Source: Mangrovimicrobium sp033283325 (GTDB lineage: Bacteria; Pseudomonadota; Gammaproteobacteria; Pseudomonadales; Halieaceae). From it: DNA of 64,000 bases. A program made the position numbers and the translations under genes. Shown in pieces: positions 46,911-57,223 of this stretch (position 1 is the first letter of the stretch; every line of letters begins with the position of its first letter). Under the pieces are notes generated by a model, which did not search any database, was not told the DNA's origin, and saw only the letters and a list, made by a program, of their open reading frames with translations. The stretch covers positions 36,014 to 100,013 of the forward strand of contig JAWMQO010000008.1 of the NCBI GenBank assembly GCA_033283325.1. Reading direction: 5' to 3'.

Positions 46911-47065
46911 GTGAGGGGAGGTCCTTGAAGTGTGACCGGTATTGTCCGGTGTGGGTTGATGATTTGAAGCCTGGCGCCGGCCTTCACGGGTCGCGCGTCC
47001 CTGCAGGGATAAAAATACCCTGTATCCGCTTCGAATGCACAGCCCCTGGTGTAAACTCGCTGACC

Positions 47066-49315
47066 ATGAAGAAGACCCGCAATCTCCTGTTCAAATTGTC
47101 CCTCGTGTGCCTGGTTGTCGGCATCGCCTACCTCGTTTACCTGGACGCTCGAATCACTTCGACGTTCACTGACAAGATGTGGGAGCTGCCGGCCAAGGTG
47201 TATGCCCGGCCGCTGGAGCTCTTCGCCGGCGTCGAGTTGCGTCCCGATGACCTGGCCTATGAGCTGGAAATTCTCGGTTATCGCAAGGTGGGTCACCCGC
47301 GCAGCCCCGGGCAGGTCGCGCGCAATCACGGGCGCTTCGAAATTCACACCCGCGGTTTCGATTTCCCCGGTGAGCGCGAGCCGGTGCGCCATGTTTCCCT
47401 GAACATTGTCAACGACCGGGTGCAGTCGATCCGCGAGGGGAATTCGACGGTAGACCTCATGCGCCTGGACCCGGCGCAGATCGGCGGGATCTACCCGATG
47501 CACGGCGAGGACCGGGTGCTGGTGCGGCTGGGGGATGTGCCCGAGACGCTGCTTGACGGTCTGTTCGCCGTCGAGGACCAGCGCTTTTACCAGCACTGGG
47601 GTTTTTCCCTGACAGGGATAGCGCGCGCGGCAATGAGCAATGTGATGTCGGGCCGGGTGGTCGCCGGGGGTAGTACCATTACCCAGCAGCTGGTGAAGAA
47701 CTACTACCTGACGCCGGAACGCACGATCGTGCGCAAACTCAACGAACTGTTGATGGCGGTTCTGCTGGAAATTCATTACGACAAGGAACAGATCCTCGAG
47801 AGCTATATCAACGAGGTCTACCTGGGCCAGTCCGGGCCGCGGGCCATCCACGGTTTCGCACTGGCCGCCCGCCACTACTTCGATACGCCGCTGGACCAGC
47901 TCGGCCTGCACCAGCAGGCGCTGCTGGTCGGCATGATCAAGGGGCCCTCCCTGTATAATCCGCAGCGTCACCCGCAGCGCGCCACCGAGCGCCGCAACGT
48001 GGTGCTGGACGCCATGGTGGCCCAGGGCGCGATCTCCGCGGAACAGGCTTCGGTGGCCAAGGCCATGCCGCTGGGATTGAACGCCGCCCCGCGCATCCGC
48101 GATACCTTCCCCGCCTATCTTGACCTGGTGCGGCGGCAGTTGCGCCTGGAATACCGCGAGGAGGATCTCGCTACCCTGGGCCTGAGCATCTTCACCGCCT
48201 TCGACCCGGTGCTGCAGCGCCAGCTGGAGAACAGCACCACCACCGTCCTGGCGCAGCTGGACAAGGGTGGGGAATTGCAGGGCGCCTCGGTGGTCACCAG
48301 TGTGGACAGTGGCGAGGTGGTGGCCCTGGTCGGCGGGCGCAAGGTCAGCTACGCCGGTTTCAACCGGGCGCTGGACGCCACCCGTCCGGCGGGCTCGCTG
48401 CTCAAGCCGGCGGTGTACCTGACGGCGCTGGAGCGCCCGACCCACTACTCCCTGGCGACAGTGATTGCGGACGCGGAGTTCAGGATTTCACAGCCCAACG
48501 GGGAAATCTGGGAGCCCCGCAACTTCGACCGACAGGCCCACGGCAACATCCTGCTCTACCAGGGCCTGGTGAATTCCTACAATCTCGCCACCGCCCAGTT
48601 GGGACTCGACCTGGGTGTCGACGCAGTGGTGGATACCCTGAAACGCCTCGGGATCACCGGCCACGTTCCGGCGGTGCCGGCGGTGACCCTGGGCGCCGGT
48701 GCCTACTCGCCCCTGGATATCGCGGCGATGTACCAGACCATCGCCGCGGGGGGCTTCCGCACGCCGCTGCGCAGTATCCGCGATATTGTCGATGCCCGCG
48801 GCGAACCCCTGCACCGCTACCCGCTGGAGTACGATCGCACTGTCAGCCTGCAGGCGGTGAATCTTCTGCAGTACGCGCTGCAGTCAGTGGTGCGCGACGG
48901 CACCGGTCGCGGCGTCTATAACTACCTGCCCGCCAGTTTCGAGGTGGCGGGCAAGACCGGTACCACCAATGACGGCCGCGACTCCTGGTTTGCCGGCTTC
49001 TCGGGTGACCTGCTGACGGTGAGCTGGATCGGGCGGGATGACAACGGCGGTACCGGCCTGACCGGTAGTAGCGGCGCACTCAAGCTCTGGGGGCATTTCA
49101 TGGCGCGCGCCAGCCGCCGTCCGCTGGCCTACCGCATGCCCGACGGCATGGAGACCGAGTGGATCGACAGCAGTAATGGCTATGTCACCGGTGAAGGCTG
49201 CCCCGACGCCCGACTGATGCCCTTTATCAGCGGCTCGCAGCCGCGCCAGCGGACCAACTGTTCACCCCGACGCGGTACGATTTCCGACTGGTTCCAGTCA
49301 CTGTTCCGGGATTGA
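47066..49315 (+). CDS. mrcB: Penicillin-binding protein 1b
   Basis: A 749-residue bifunctional cell-wall synthase from ATG 47066. One membrane anchor (about 10-30) precedes a UB2H domain that binds the LpoB activator, a GT51 glycosyltransferase (VEDQRFYQHWGF, GGSTITQQLVKNYYL), and a transpeptidase with SxxK in PAGSLLKPAVY, SxN in NSYNLA and KTG in AGKTGTTNDGRDSW. No lpoB candidate is seen nearby, though the lipoprotein after it could be one. Confidence 0.95.
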   Translation: MKKTRNLLFKLSLVCLVVGIAYLVYLDARITSTFTDKMWELPAKVYARPLELFAGVELRPDDLAYELEILGYRKVGHPRSPGQVARNHGRFEIHTRGFDFPGEREPVRHVSLNIVNDRVQSIREGNSTVDLMRLDPAQIGGIYPMHGEDRVLVRLGDVPETLLDGLFAVEDQRFYQHWGFSLTGIARAAMSNVMSGRVVAGGSTITQQLVKNYYLTPERTIVRKLNELLMAVLLEIHYDKEQILESYINEVYLGQSGPRAIHGFALAARHYFDTPLDQLGLHQQALLVGMIKGPSLYNPQRHPQRATERRNVVLDAMVAQGAISAEQASVAKAMPLGLNAAPRIRDTFPAYLDLVRRQLRLEYREEDLATLGLSIFTAFDPVLQRQLENSTTTVLAQLDKGGELQGASVVTSVDSGEVVALVGGRKVSYAGFNRALDATRPAGSLLKPAVYLTALERPTHYSLATVIADAEFRISQPNGEIWEPRNFDRQAHGNILLYQGLVNSYNLATAQLGLDLGVDAVVDTLKRLGITGHVPAVPAVTLGAGAYSPLDIAAMYQTIAAGGFRTPLRSIRDIVDARGEPLHRYPLEYDRTVSLQAVNLLQYALQSVVRDGTGRGVYNYLPASFEVAGKTGTTNDGRDSWFAGFSGDLLTVSWIGRDDNGGTGLTGSSGALKLWGHFMARASRRPLAYRMPDGMETEWIDSSNGYVTGEGCPDARLMPFISGSQPRQRTNCSPRRGTISDWFQSLFRD

Positions 49316-49353
49316 GGTAAACTGCGCCTCCTGTTACCAAAGCGGAGATTAGC

Positions 49354-49806
49354 GTGAGACTGTTTCTTTACCTTCCCCTGCTGGGTTTGCTGGCGCTGCT
49401 TGGGGCGTGCGCCGGCTCGCCCTATTCATTGCCACGCATCGAGACCGGTCAGCCGGAGGTAGAGCAGCCGCCGGTGGTGACGCCCACGCCGACGCCGGAA
49501 CCCGGCGCGCAACCTTCCCCGGGTCCGACGCCTGCGCCGGAACTGCCCGATACCACCACCAGTGCCCACGATCGCCTGTTGGCGGCGGCCGAGGCCGCCC
49601 GGGATCGCGGCCAGTACGACCAGGCGCTGGCCTACCTGGAGCGGGCCCAGCGCATCGACCCAGACAATGCGGACATCTACCTCGATATGGCGGAGACCCA
49701 CGCCGCGGCGGGGCGCCTGGGCCAGGCGCGGACAATGGCCGAACGCGGCCTGCTCTATTGCAGCAGCACCCGGCAGTGCAACGCCCTGCGGGCCTACCTG
49801 GACTGA
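49354..49806 (+). CDS. Proline-rich lipoprotein with TPR motif
   Basis: A 150-residue lipoprotein from GTG 49354. Signal peptide with lipobox LLGAC (Cys at 19), a Pro/Thr/Glu linker (PTPTPEPGAQPSPGPTPAP, about 48-66), then one or two TPR units (YDQALAYLERAQRIDPDNAD). It follows mrcB by 38 bases on the same strand. Its position, lipid anchor, long disordered linker and TPR resemble LpoA/LpoB-type activators of penicillin-binding proteins, which is an inference. Confidence 0.75.
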   Translation: MRLFLYLPLLGLLALLGACAGSPYSLPRIETGQPEVEQPPVVTPTPTPEPGAQPSPGPTPAPELPDTTTSAHDRLLAAAEAARDRGQYDQALAYLERAQRIDPDNADIYLDMAETHAAAGRLGQARTMAERGLLYCSSTRQCNALRAYLD

Positions 49807-49816
49807 AGCCAGGCCC

Positions 49817-51295
49817 TCAGCACTCGTCGTAGGTCCTGACCGCAAAGCCCTTCTCACAGGGTTCGAATACCAGCCGCTGGTTGATACAGGCGGGGGCGTC
49901 GCCGGCGGAGTGACTGACGAAGATGACCTGGGTGTCGCTGTGGCTGGCGATGTGCTCCACGGCGCGCAGGATAAGCTTGCGGTGGTAGTAATCCAGCCCG
50001 AGCGTCGGTTCGTCGAGGAGCAGGATGGCGGGTGATTTCACCATCGCCCGGGCCAGCAGCACCATGCGCTGCAGGCCGAAGGAGAGGGCGTCGTAGCTCT
50101 GTGCCTTCAACCCGGCGATTCCCAGCGCGCTCATCCACTGCTCCGCCCGCTGGCGCTGCCGGTCGCCGAAGTCGTCGTAGAGCCCCACCGAATCGAAAAA
50201 GCCGGAAATCACCACTTCCAGGGCCCGCATACCGCGGGCGAAATTGAGTTGCAGCTGGGTGTCGACCTGGCCGAATTTCTGCTTGATGTCCCAGACGCTC
50301 TCACCGGAGCCCCGGCGCAGGCCGAACAGGGAGATCGCCTGGCCGTAGGCCTTGTGATTGTCGCCGGTGACCAGCGACAGCAGTGTGCTCTTACCGCAGC
50401 CGTTGGGTCCGGAGATGGCGCAGTGCTGGCCGCGTTCCAGAGTCCAGTGGACGTCGCGCAGGACCTGGTGCTCGCCGTAGCTGACATTGACGCCCTGCAA
50501 TTGCAGTAGTGGCGAGTCATCCGCGAGGGTGTAGGGTCGTTCCAGTGGCGGAGGCAGGGCCGTCAGCGGGGGCAGGGGCGGCTGCATCAGGCTGCGGGTC
50601 CGGGCATCGGTAAGCACCGCGCCACGCTCGCCCTGGAGCAGTACACGGCCGCCGTCCATGACCATTACGTGACTTACCGCGGGCAGGTCTTCCAGGTCCC
50701 GACAGAGGATCAGCAGCTGCTGGTCCGAGCGCAGCAGTTCGTCGATGACCCGGCGCAGCTCGATTTGCGAAGCGTGGTCGAGGCCGTCCAGCGGGCTGTC
50801 CAGTATCAGCAGGCCGGGCCGGCTGAGGATGGCGCGCAACAGCAGGGTCTTGCGCATTTCGCCGGTGGAGATATAGCGCAGGCCGCGCTCGAGGATGTGG
50901 CTGACCCCCAGCCTCGACACCCAGTGCTCGAAGCTCGCGTCCGCTTCCCGGCCCTGCAGGATGGCCGCGCGGACCAGGGTTCCGGGATCGCTGGCGTCGG
51001 CGCGGGTCTCGGAATCGTCGAGTTTGCGGTCCCGGTCGCAGAGTGACTTGGCCTGCTCGAAGCAGACATAAGCGACCCCGTTCCGCTCGAGGGAGGCCGA
51101 GCGGTCATAGCTGCCCGAGAAGTGCGGGGCCTGGCCGCAGAGCACCCGCGCAAGGCTGGTCTTGCCGCTGCCGTTGGGGCCAACGCAGGCCCACTGCTGC
51201 CCGCTCGCGGGAGACCAGTCCTCCACTTCGAGCACCGGTAGCGCGCGGTAGGAGAGGTGAATCTGCCTGAGCTGCAGGAGGGAATTTTCAGTCAT
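49817..51295 (-). CDS. modF: Twin-domain ABC ATPase, ModF/PhrA-like
   Basis: A 492-residue protein with two ATPase halves. Half 1: GPNGSGKTSLARVL, signature YISTGEMRKTLLLRA and LLILDSPLDGLD. Half 2: GPNGCGKSTLLSLV, LSFGLQRMVLLARAMVKSP and LLLDEPTLGLDYYH. The STGE signature in half 1 and the length match ModF. No molybdate permease or binding protein lies nearby, so the transport role is unsettled. ATG 51295 is preferred; the open frame runs on upstream without homology. Confidence 0.85.
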   Translation of the reverse strand: MTENSLLQLRQIHLSYRALPVLEVEDWSPASGQQWACVGPNGSGKTSLARVLCGQAPHFSGSYDRSASLERNGVAYVCFEQAKSLCDRDRKLDDSETRADASDPGTLVRAAILQGREADASFEHWVSRLGVSHILERGLRYISTGEMRKTLLLRAILSRPGLLILDSPLDGLDHASQIELRRVIDELLRSDQQLLILCRDLEDLPAVSHVMVMDGGRVLLQGERGAVLTDARTRSLMQPPLPPLTALPPPLERPYTLADDSPLLQLQGVNVSYGEHQVLRDVHWTLERGQHCAISGPNGCGKSTLLSLVTGDNHKAYGQAISLFGLRRGSGESVWDIKQKFGQVDTQLQLNFARGMRALEVVISGFFDSVGLYDDFGDRQRQRAEQWMSALGIAGLKAQSYDALSFGLQRMVLLARAMVKSPAILLLDEPTLGLDYYHRKLILRAVEHIASHSDTQVIFVSHSAGDAPACINQRLVFEPCEKGFAVRTYDEC

Positions 51296-51335
51296 GCCTT
51301 TGAAGCTGCCATAATATGCGCCAACGTTGTGGGGA

Positions 51336-51929
51336 ATGGTTGTGGCCGAAGTACTGTTAAACCGGATCGAAACCAGGTTGCCGCAGCTCAGGGTACGCAG
51401 GCCGGTACTGCGGCGCTGGATGCAGCGCTCCGCGGTGGCCATGATCCTGCAGCTGCGCGATGGTGAGCTGCATATATTAATGATTAAACGCGCCGAGCGG
51501 GAGGGCGACCAGTGGTCCGGCCACATGGCCTTCCCCGGCGGTCGCATGGAGCCCGAGGACGACAACGGCCTCGCCACGGCAGTGCGCGAGACGGAGGAGG
51601 AGATCGGCCTCTCACTGGGGGCCGCGGACCGCTGCCTGGGCCGCCTGTCCGATCTCAGGGCCCGCCCGCGGCGCGGCCTGGGTATGGCCGTCAGCGCCTA
51701 TCTTTTCCTGCTGGAACGGGAGGTCGAATTCAGGCCCAACCGGGAGGTGGCGGAAGTGGTATGGGTGCCCCTGGCCCACCTCCTGGACGAGACCAATCGC
51801 GAAGAGCTGCTCTGGCTCGGGCGGCTGCTGGGGATACGCCTTCCCTGTTATTACTATCGGGATCGCTGTATCTGGGGTTTGTCCCTGCGCATGCTGGACG
51901 AACTGATGGAGCTGGCCGCGCGCCCCTGA
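51336..51929 (+). CDS. Nudix hydrolase, CoA-pyrophosphatase-like
   Basis: A 197-residue protein from ATG 51336 (GTG 51342 also possible). The Nudix box reads GRMEPEDDNGLATAVRETEEE, extended by two residues like NUDT7/NudL coenzyme A diphosphatases, after FPGG. It likely cleaves a nucleoside diphosphate-linked compound. It diverges from modF across a 40-base gap that holds a CATAAT box. Confidence 0.75.
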   Translation: MVVAEVLLNRIETRLPQLRVRRPVLRRWMQRSAVAMILQLRDGELHILMIKRAEREGDQWSGHMAFPGGRMEPEDDNGLATAVRETEEEIGLSLGAADRCLGRLSDLRARPRRGLGMAVSAYLFLLEREVEFRPNREVAEVVWVPLAHLLDETNREELLWLGRLLGIRLPCYYYRDRCIWGLSLRMLDELMELAARP

Positions 51930-51942
51930 GGTGGCGTCGGGC

Positions 51943-52560
51943 TCAGTCCGCGCTGGCGGCGTCCCGGCGCAGGAATATCCGGGTATTCTGGCGCAGCTCC
52001 CGCAGTTCCGGATTCTCCCGACTGGCTTCCCGCAGGACCTGGGCGTCGATTTCCCCGGCGACGAAGGCGGCGACCAGGTCCAGCAGTACCGGTGTCATAT
52101 CGGGATCGCGGACCCAGCGCGGGCTGTCCACCAGGGCGCCCGTGACATGCGCCTGTTCACGCTTGAGCCAGTAGCCGCCACAGCTGGAGAGCTGGTAATC
52201 GCCGACCCGCCCGTAGGAGATATTCGGCGTCGACGGGTCGAAGCCGCCGGGGACGATTTCATCGATGCGCTGCAGTGCAAGCACCCAGCTGGAGCCCGCC
52301 GGAAAATCTTCCGCCGGTGGCCGGCAGTAGTCACGGGCCTGCATCCACACTCTCAGCTCGGGCATTGGCGCGCTGCCGCGCAGGGTGTCGTCGATGCTGA
52401 AATCCACCGAGTTGCCCTTGCTGGAAAGTGCCGTCGCACTGACCACCAGGTCCGCTGACGACTGCACTTCGGTGAAACTGCCCTGCCAGACGCAGTGGCA
52501 CTCCGCGCTCGCGCCCTGGCTTAGGGCGGTGCCGAGAAGCAGGAGGAGCAGGTAACGCAT
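51943..52560 (-). CDS. Secreted protein with N-terminal Cys-x-Cys, NTR/TIMP-like
   Basis: A 205-residue protein with a signal peptide ending ASA, then a mature start ECHCVWQGSFTEVQSSADLVV. The CxC at the mature N-terminus, followed by an ADLVVSATA strand and later Cys (DYCRP, SSCGGYW), resembles bacterial netrin/TIMP-like domains. The C-terminal helix region (RENPELRELRQNTRIF) is charged. It starts 4 bases after hemB, so it is likely co-transcribed. Function unknown. Confidence 0.55.
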   Translation of the reverse strand: MRYLLLLLLGTALSQGASAECHCVWQGSFTEVQSSADLVVSATALSSKGNSVDFSIDDTLRGSAPMPELRVWMQARDYCRPPAEDFPAGSSWVLALQRIDEIVPGGFDPSTPNISYGRVGDYQLSSCGGYWLKREQAHVTGALVDSPRWVRDPDMTPVLLDLVAAFVAGEIDAQVLREASRENPELRELRQNTRIFLRRDAASAD

Positions 52561-52564
52561 GGGC

Positions 52565-53572
<1,008 letters not shown>

Positions 53573-53584
53573 GACAGGTCTCAC

Positions 53585-54865
53585 TCAGAGCTTGGAGAAG
53601 GCCGTGCGGGCTGCATCGACGGTAGCCGCGATGTCCGCATCGCCGTGGGTGCTGGAGAGGAAGCCGGCCTCGTAGGAGGCAGGTGCCAGGTAGACCCCGG
53701 CGTCCAGCATCAGGTGGAAGAAGCGATTGAAGCGTTCGGTGTCGCAGGCCATGACCTGCGCGTAGTTCTGGATCTGCGCCTCGCCGGTAAAAAAGCCGCC
53801 GAACATGCTGCCCGCGTGATTGGTGGTAAAGGGGACGCCCGCCTCTTCTGCGGCGCTTTCCAGCCCAGCGCACAGTTGCGCGGTGCGCTGGAACACCGGT
53901 TCATAGAAGCCGGGGGCGGAAATCACTTCCAGGGTTGCCAGGCCGGCGGCCATGGCGATCGGGTTGCCGGACAGGGTGCCGGCCTGGTAGACCGGCCCCA
54001 GCGGGGCGATCTTTTCCATGATTTCACGTTTGCCGCCAAAGGCGCCCACCGGCATGCCGCCGCCGATGACCTTGCCCAGGGTGGTGAGGTCCGCCTCGAT
54101 GCCATAGTAGCCCTGGGCGCCCTGCAGGCCGAAGCGAAAGCCGGTCATGACCTCGTCGAGGATGAGTACCGAGCCAGACTGCGTGCAGACTTCACGCAGG
54201 GTTTCGAGAAAGCCCGGCAGTGGCGGGATGCAGTTCATGTTGCCGGCTACCGGTTCGACGATCACGCAGGCGATGCGCTCGCCGTACTCGCTGAAGGCCT
54301 GGCGCACGCCCTCGGCATCGTTGTAGGTGAGGGTCAGGGTGTGGTCCGCCAGTGCCGCCGGAACACCGGGTGAGCTCGGCACGCCGAGGGTCAGGGCGCC
54401 GGAGCCGGCCTTCACCAGCAAGGAATCGGAGTGGCCGTGGTAGCAACCCTCGAATTTCACGATGGTATCGCGGCCAGTGTAGCCGCGGGCCAGGCGGATT
54501 GCGCTCATGGTGGCCTCGGTACCGGAGTTGACCATCCGCACCAGGTCCATGTTGGGCATGATTTCGCAGATGCGATCGGCGAGTTCGATTTCCAGTTCCG
54601 TCGGCGCGCCAAAGCTGAGGCCTTTCTCGCTCTGCCGGATCACCGCCTCGCGCACCACCGGGTGGTTGTGGCCCATCAGCATCGGGCCCCAGGACAACAC
54701 GTAGTCGATGTAGCGCTTGCCCTCGCTGTCGAAGACATAGGGCCCCTCGCTGCGCTCGATGAATACCGGCGTGCCGCCGACGGCCTTGAAGGCGCGGACC
54801 GGTGAATTCACCCCGCCCGGGATGTGGCGCTGCGCGCGTTCGAAAAGCTGGACTGAGCTACTCAT
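53585..54865 (-). CDS. hemL: Glutamate-1-semialdehyde 2,1-aminomutase
   Basis: A 426-residue PLP enzyme making delta-aminolevulinate by the C5 pathway. IPGGVNSPVRAFKAVGG, MVNSGTEATMSAIRLARG, LILDEVMTGFRFG and TTLGKVIGGGMPVGAFGG, with the PLP Lys in the last, are all seen. Together with hemB it shows tRNA-Glu-based heme synthesis. Confidence 0.97.
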   Translation of the reverse strand: MSSSVQLFERAQRHIPGGVNSPVRAFKAVGGTPVFIERSEGPYVFDSEGKRYIDYVLSWGPMLMGHNHPVVREAVIRQSEKGLSFGAPTELEIELADRICEIMPNMDLVRMVNSGTEATMSAIRLARGYTGRDTIVKFEGCYHGHSDSLLVKAGSGALTLGVPSSPGVPAALADHTLTLTYNDAEGVRQAFSEYGERIACVIVEPVAGNMNCIPPLPGFLETLREVCTQSGSVLILDEVMTGFRFGLQGAQGYYGIEADLTTLGKVIGGGMPVGAFGGKREIMEKIAPLGPVYQAGTLSGNPIAMAAGLATLEVISAPGFYEPVFQRTAQLCAGLESAAEEAGVPFTTNHAGSMFGGFFTGEAQIQNYAQVMACDTERFNRFFHLMLDAGVYLAPASYEAGFLSSTHGDADIAATVDAARTAFSKL

Positions 54866-54944
54866 GGAAACCTTGCTCCGCTGCTGTGTTGGATTTGCGT
54901 CGAGGGTGGCAAATTATCCGGATTGGGCACGGTAATATCCAGTT

Positions 54945-55364
54945 TCAAAAAGGCTTGAGCACGGCCAGCAGGACCATGGCGAAGAGAAACAATACTGGCA
55001 CCTCGTTGAAAAAGCGGTAGAAACGCGAGCTGTGCTGGTCGCGATTGTCGACGGCGGCGCGGACATAGCGCCCGCACTGGAAATGGTAGCCGATGAGGAA
55101 ACCCATGCCCGCCATCTTCAACCAGAACCAGCCGGCGTGCAGGTAGTAGCCGGGGTTGGTGGCGAACATGCCGATGCCCAGCAGAATCACCAGGACCATG
55201 AAGGGGGTGACGAAGCGGTAGAGGCGCCGGGCCATTTGCGCCAGCAGTTCCTTCGTTTCGGGTTGCTCTGCGGCGGCGTAATTGACCAACAGGCGGGGCA
55301 GGTAGAAGAGGCCGGCGAACCAGCAGACGACGAAAATGATATGCAGGGCTTTCATCCACAGCAC
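54945..55364 (-). CDS. hemJ: Protoporphyrinogen oxidase HemJ
   Basis: A 139-residue protein with four hydrophobic segments. LWMKALHIIFVVCWFAGLFYLPRLLV, with the conserved His in ALHI, and the downstream HAGWFWLKMAGM segment with the conserved Lys match HemJ (UPF0093). It oxidises protoporphyrinogen IX at the inner membrane. It starts 4 bases after the ClC gene and precedes hemL. Confidence 0.9.
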   Translation of the reverse strand: MLWMKALHIIFVVCWFAGLFYLPRLLVNYAAAEQPETKELLAQMARRLYRFVTPFMVLVILLGIGMFATNPGYYLHAGWFWLKMAGMGFLIGYHFQCGRYVRAAVDNRDQHSSRFYRFFNEVPVLFLFAMVLLAVLKPF

Positions 55365-55368
55365 GTAA

Positions 55369-57132
55369 TTACTCCTCCGGATTCAATCGGCCCAGGGTGA
55401 ACTTGTCGATGTCCTCACGGGTTATAACCCCGTGGAGGATGGGCTGCTGGGCCTGCCGGCTGCGTTCCAGCACGCAGGCGGCCTCCGCCGTGTGACGGGT
55501 GATGCTGTCCAGGGCCTGGCGCAGGCTGGCCTGCAGTGGCACGCGGGTCATGGTCCAGCGACGAATGCCGGCATCGGTAATGTCTGTCTCCTCGTCACCG
55601 TTTTCCTTGAGCCATTCGAGGAGATCCTTGCCGAGGACGAGATAGAGATCCTCCCGTTCCCTGCTGACCAGGCACCACTCGGGGCGGAATTCCACCAGGG
55701 TTACCCGATCCTCGGCCGTGAGCAGGGCGGGTACCCGTACCACCCGGGAGTCCATAATGGATGCGACATGGGTGCGGTGGAGCAACTGGTTGAGCGGATC
55801 ATTCGGTACCGTGCGGCGCAACTGGCGCAGGATGGTCTGGTGCAGCGAGCGCTGGCGGAACAGTCCACTGCAGGTGAGCGTTGCGGCGACAATCACCAGC
55901 ATCGCCGGCATGCTGAGGCCGATGGAATGAGTGAGTTCGATCACCGCGAGCAGAGCCGCCAGCGGCGCGTTCAACACCGCGCCCATGGTCGCGGCCATGC
56001 CCAGGACGACGTAGAGCGTTGGATCCGATGCGTATTCCGGCATGAGCTGGTAGCCAATCAGGCCGAAGGCTCCGCCGAGACATCCCCCGATCAACAGGTT
56101 GGGGCCGATGATGCCCACCGGAACACCGACGCCGGCGGTGATGGCGGTGGCGACTATTTTTGCGGCCGCTATCGACAGCAGGACGGTGATGGTCAGGTGC
56201 CCGGTGAGTGCCAGGTTGAGGCTGTCGTAACCGACGCCCAGGACCTGCGGAACCAGCAGTGCGAGGGCACCGCTGAGCAGGCCTGCGATGGTGAAGCGCA
56301 GGATGACATTGAATTGCGTGAGCCTGGCCATTTGCCGGCTGATCTGGATGAAGATCACCACCGCGAGCCCACAGGCGAATCCGAGCAGTACGATATAGGG
56401 AATTTCCCAGAGCGAGCCCAGTTCCAGTGGCGGAATGACGAAGGCGGCACCCTGGGGATCGAAGGTACGCTTGATCGCCGCCGCCGAGACCGCCGCCAGG
56501 ATCACCGGGATAAAGCCCGCCACGGTGTACTCCGCCACGATTACCTCCATGGCGAATATCACCCCTGCCAGGGGGGTGTTGAAGGCCGCGGCAATGCTGC
56601 CCGCGGTACCGCAGGCCACCAGCATGCGCAGGCTGTTGTTGGGCAGCGCCAGGCGCTGCCCGAGGAAGCTGTTTATCGCGCTGCCGAGGTGGACGCCGGG
56701 CCCCTCGCGGCCGCCGGATTGACCGGTGGCGAGGGCGAAGGCGCCGGCTATGAATTGCACCAGGGCGTTGCGTGCCGGCAGCACGCCGTAGTCGGTGTGC
56801 ATGCGGCTCAGCACGTGCACAATCCCGGTTTCCCGTTGCTCCGCCTTGAGGAAATGAAAGACGATTCCCAGCGCCAGGGCGCCACCCGCAGGCAGGAGGA
56901 GACGCCAGAGGGGCGGCAGGGCTTCGAAATCATCGCCGTGATTGCCGACCCCGAACAATGCCGCGAGCTGGACGATGGATTCCTCGAAGGCGATGATCAC
57001 CAGCCCGGAGGCCACGCCGCCGATGACCCCCAGCAGCGCATAGGCGAGAACGGAGTCGTAGCGGGTGAGGTAGCCCCGGTATTGGCGGATCAGTCTTTGC
57101 ACGGATAAGGGTTCGCTGGATCTTGCGGCCAA
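55369..57132 (-). CDS. ClC-type anion channel/antiporter with C-terminal CBS-like region
   Basis: A 587-residue membrane protein from TTG 57132; GTG 57102 is an alternative. The gating motif GREGPGVHLG is intact with its Glu. The usual GSGIP loop is RETGIV here (Thr for Ser), and the later motif is GVGVPVGIIGP. Residues about 430-580 form a cytoplasmic region with CBS-like features (VPLQASLRQALDSITRHTA). Ion choice may therefore differ from E. coli ClcA. It leads the hemJ-hemL-hemB string, 4 bases before hemJ. Confidence 0.85.
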   Translation of the reverse strand: MAARSSEPLSVQRLIRQYRGYLTRYDSVLAYALLGVIGGVASGLVIIAFEESIVQLAALFGVGNHGDDFEALPPLWRLLLPAGGALALGIVFHFLKAEQRETGIVHVLSRMHTDYGVLPARNALVQFIAGAFALATGQSGGREGPGVHLGSAINSFLGQRLALPNNSLRMLVACGTAGSIAAAFNTPLAGVIFAMEVIVAEYTVAGFIPVILAAVSAAAIKRTFDPQGAAFVIPPLELGSLWEIPYIVLLGFACGLAVVIFIQISRQMARLTQFNVILRFTIAGLLSGALALLVPQVLGVGYDSLNLALTGHLTITVLLSIAAAKIVATAITAGVGVPVGIIGPNLLIGGCLGGAFGLIGYQLMPEYASDPTLYVVLGMAATMGAVLNAPLAALLAVIELTHSIGLSMPAMLVIVAATLTCSGLFRQRSLHQTILRQLRRTVPNDPLNQLLHRTHVASIMDSRVVRVPALLTAEDRVTLVEFRPEWCLVSREREDLYLVLGKDLLEWLKENGDEETDITDAGIRRWTMTRVPLQASLRQALDSITRHTAEAACVLERSRQAQQPILHGVITREDIDKFTLGRLNPEE

Positions 57133-57223
57133 TATTACCAGTTAATCGACCGCCTATTGCCTTTATACTACGCGGCCCATGCCCCACGATGGGGGTCAAG
57201 GTGTTTGTAAAAAGGTGAGTAGC

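Noticed and set aside
46907..48445. A 512-codon minus-strand frame opposite mrcB
   Set aside because: Gln/His/Arg-rich shadow; PBP1b motifs are intact on the plus strand.
55432..57108. A 558-codon plus-strand frame opposite the ClC gene
   Set aside because: His/Gln/Gly-rich shadow frame with no membrane or domain features; the opposite strand is a clear ClC protein.
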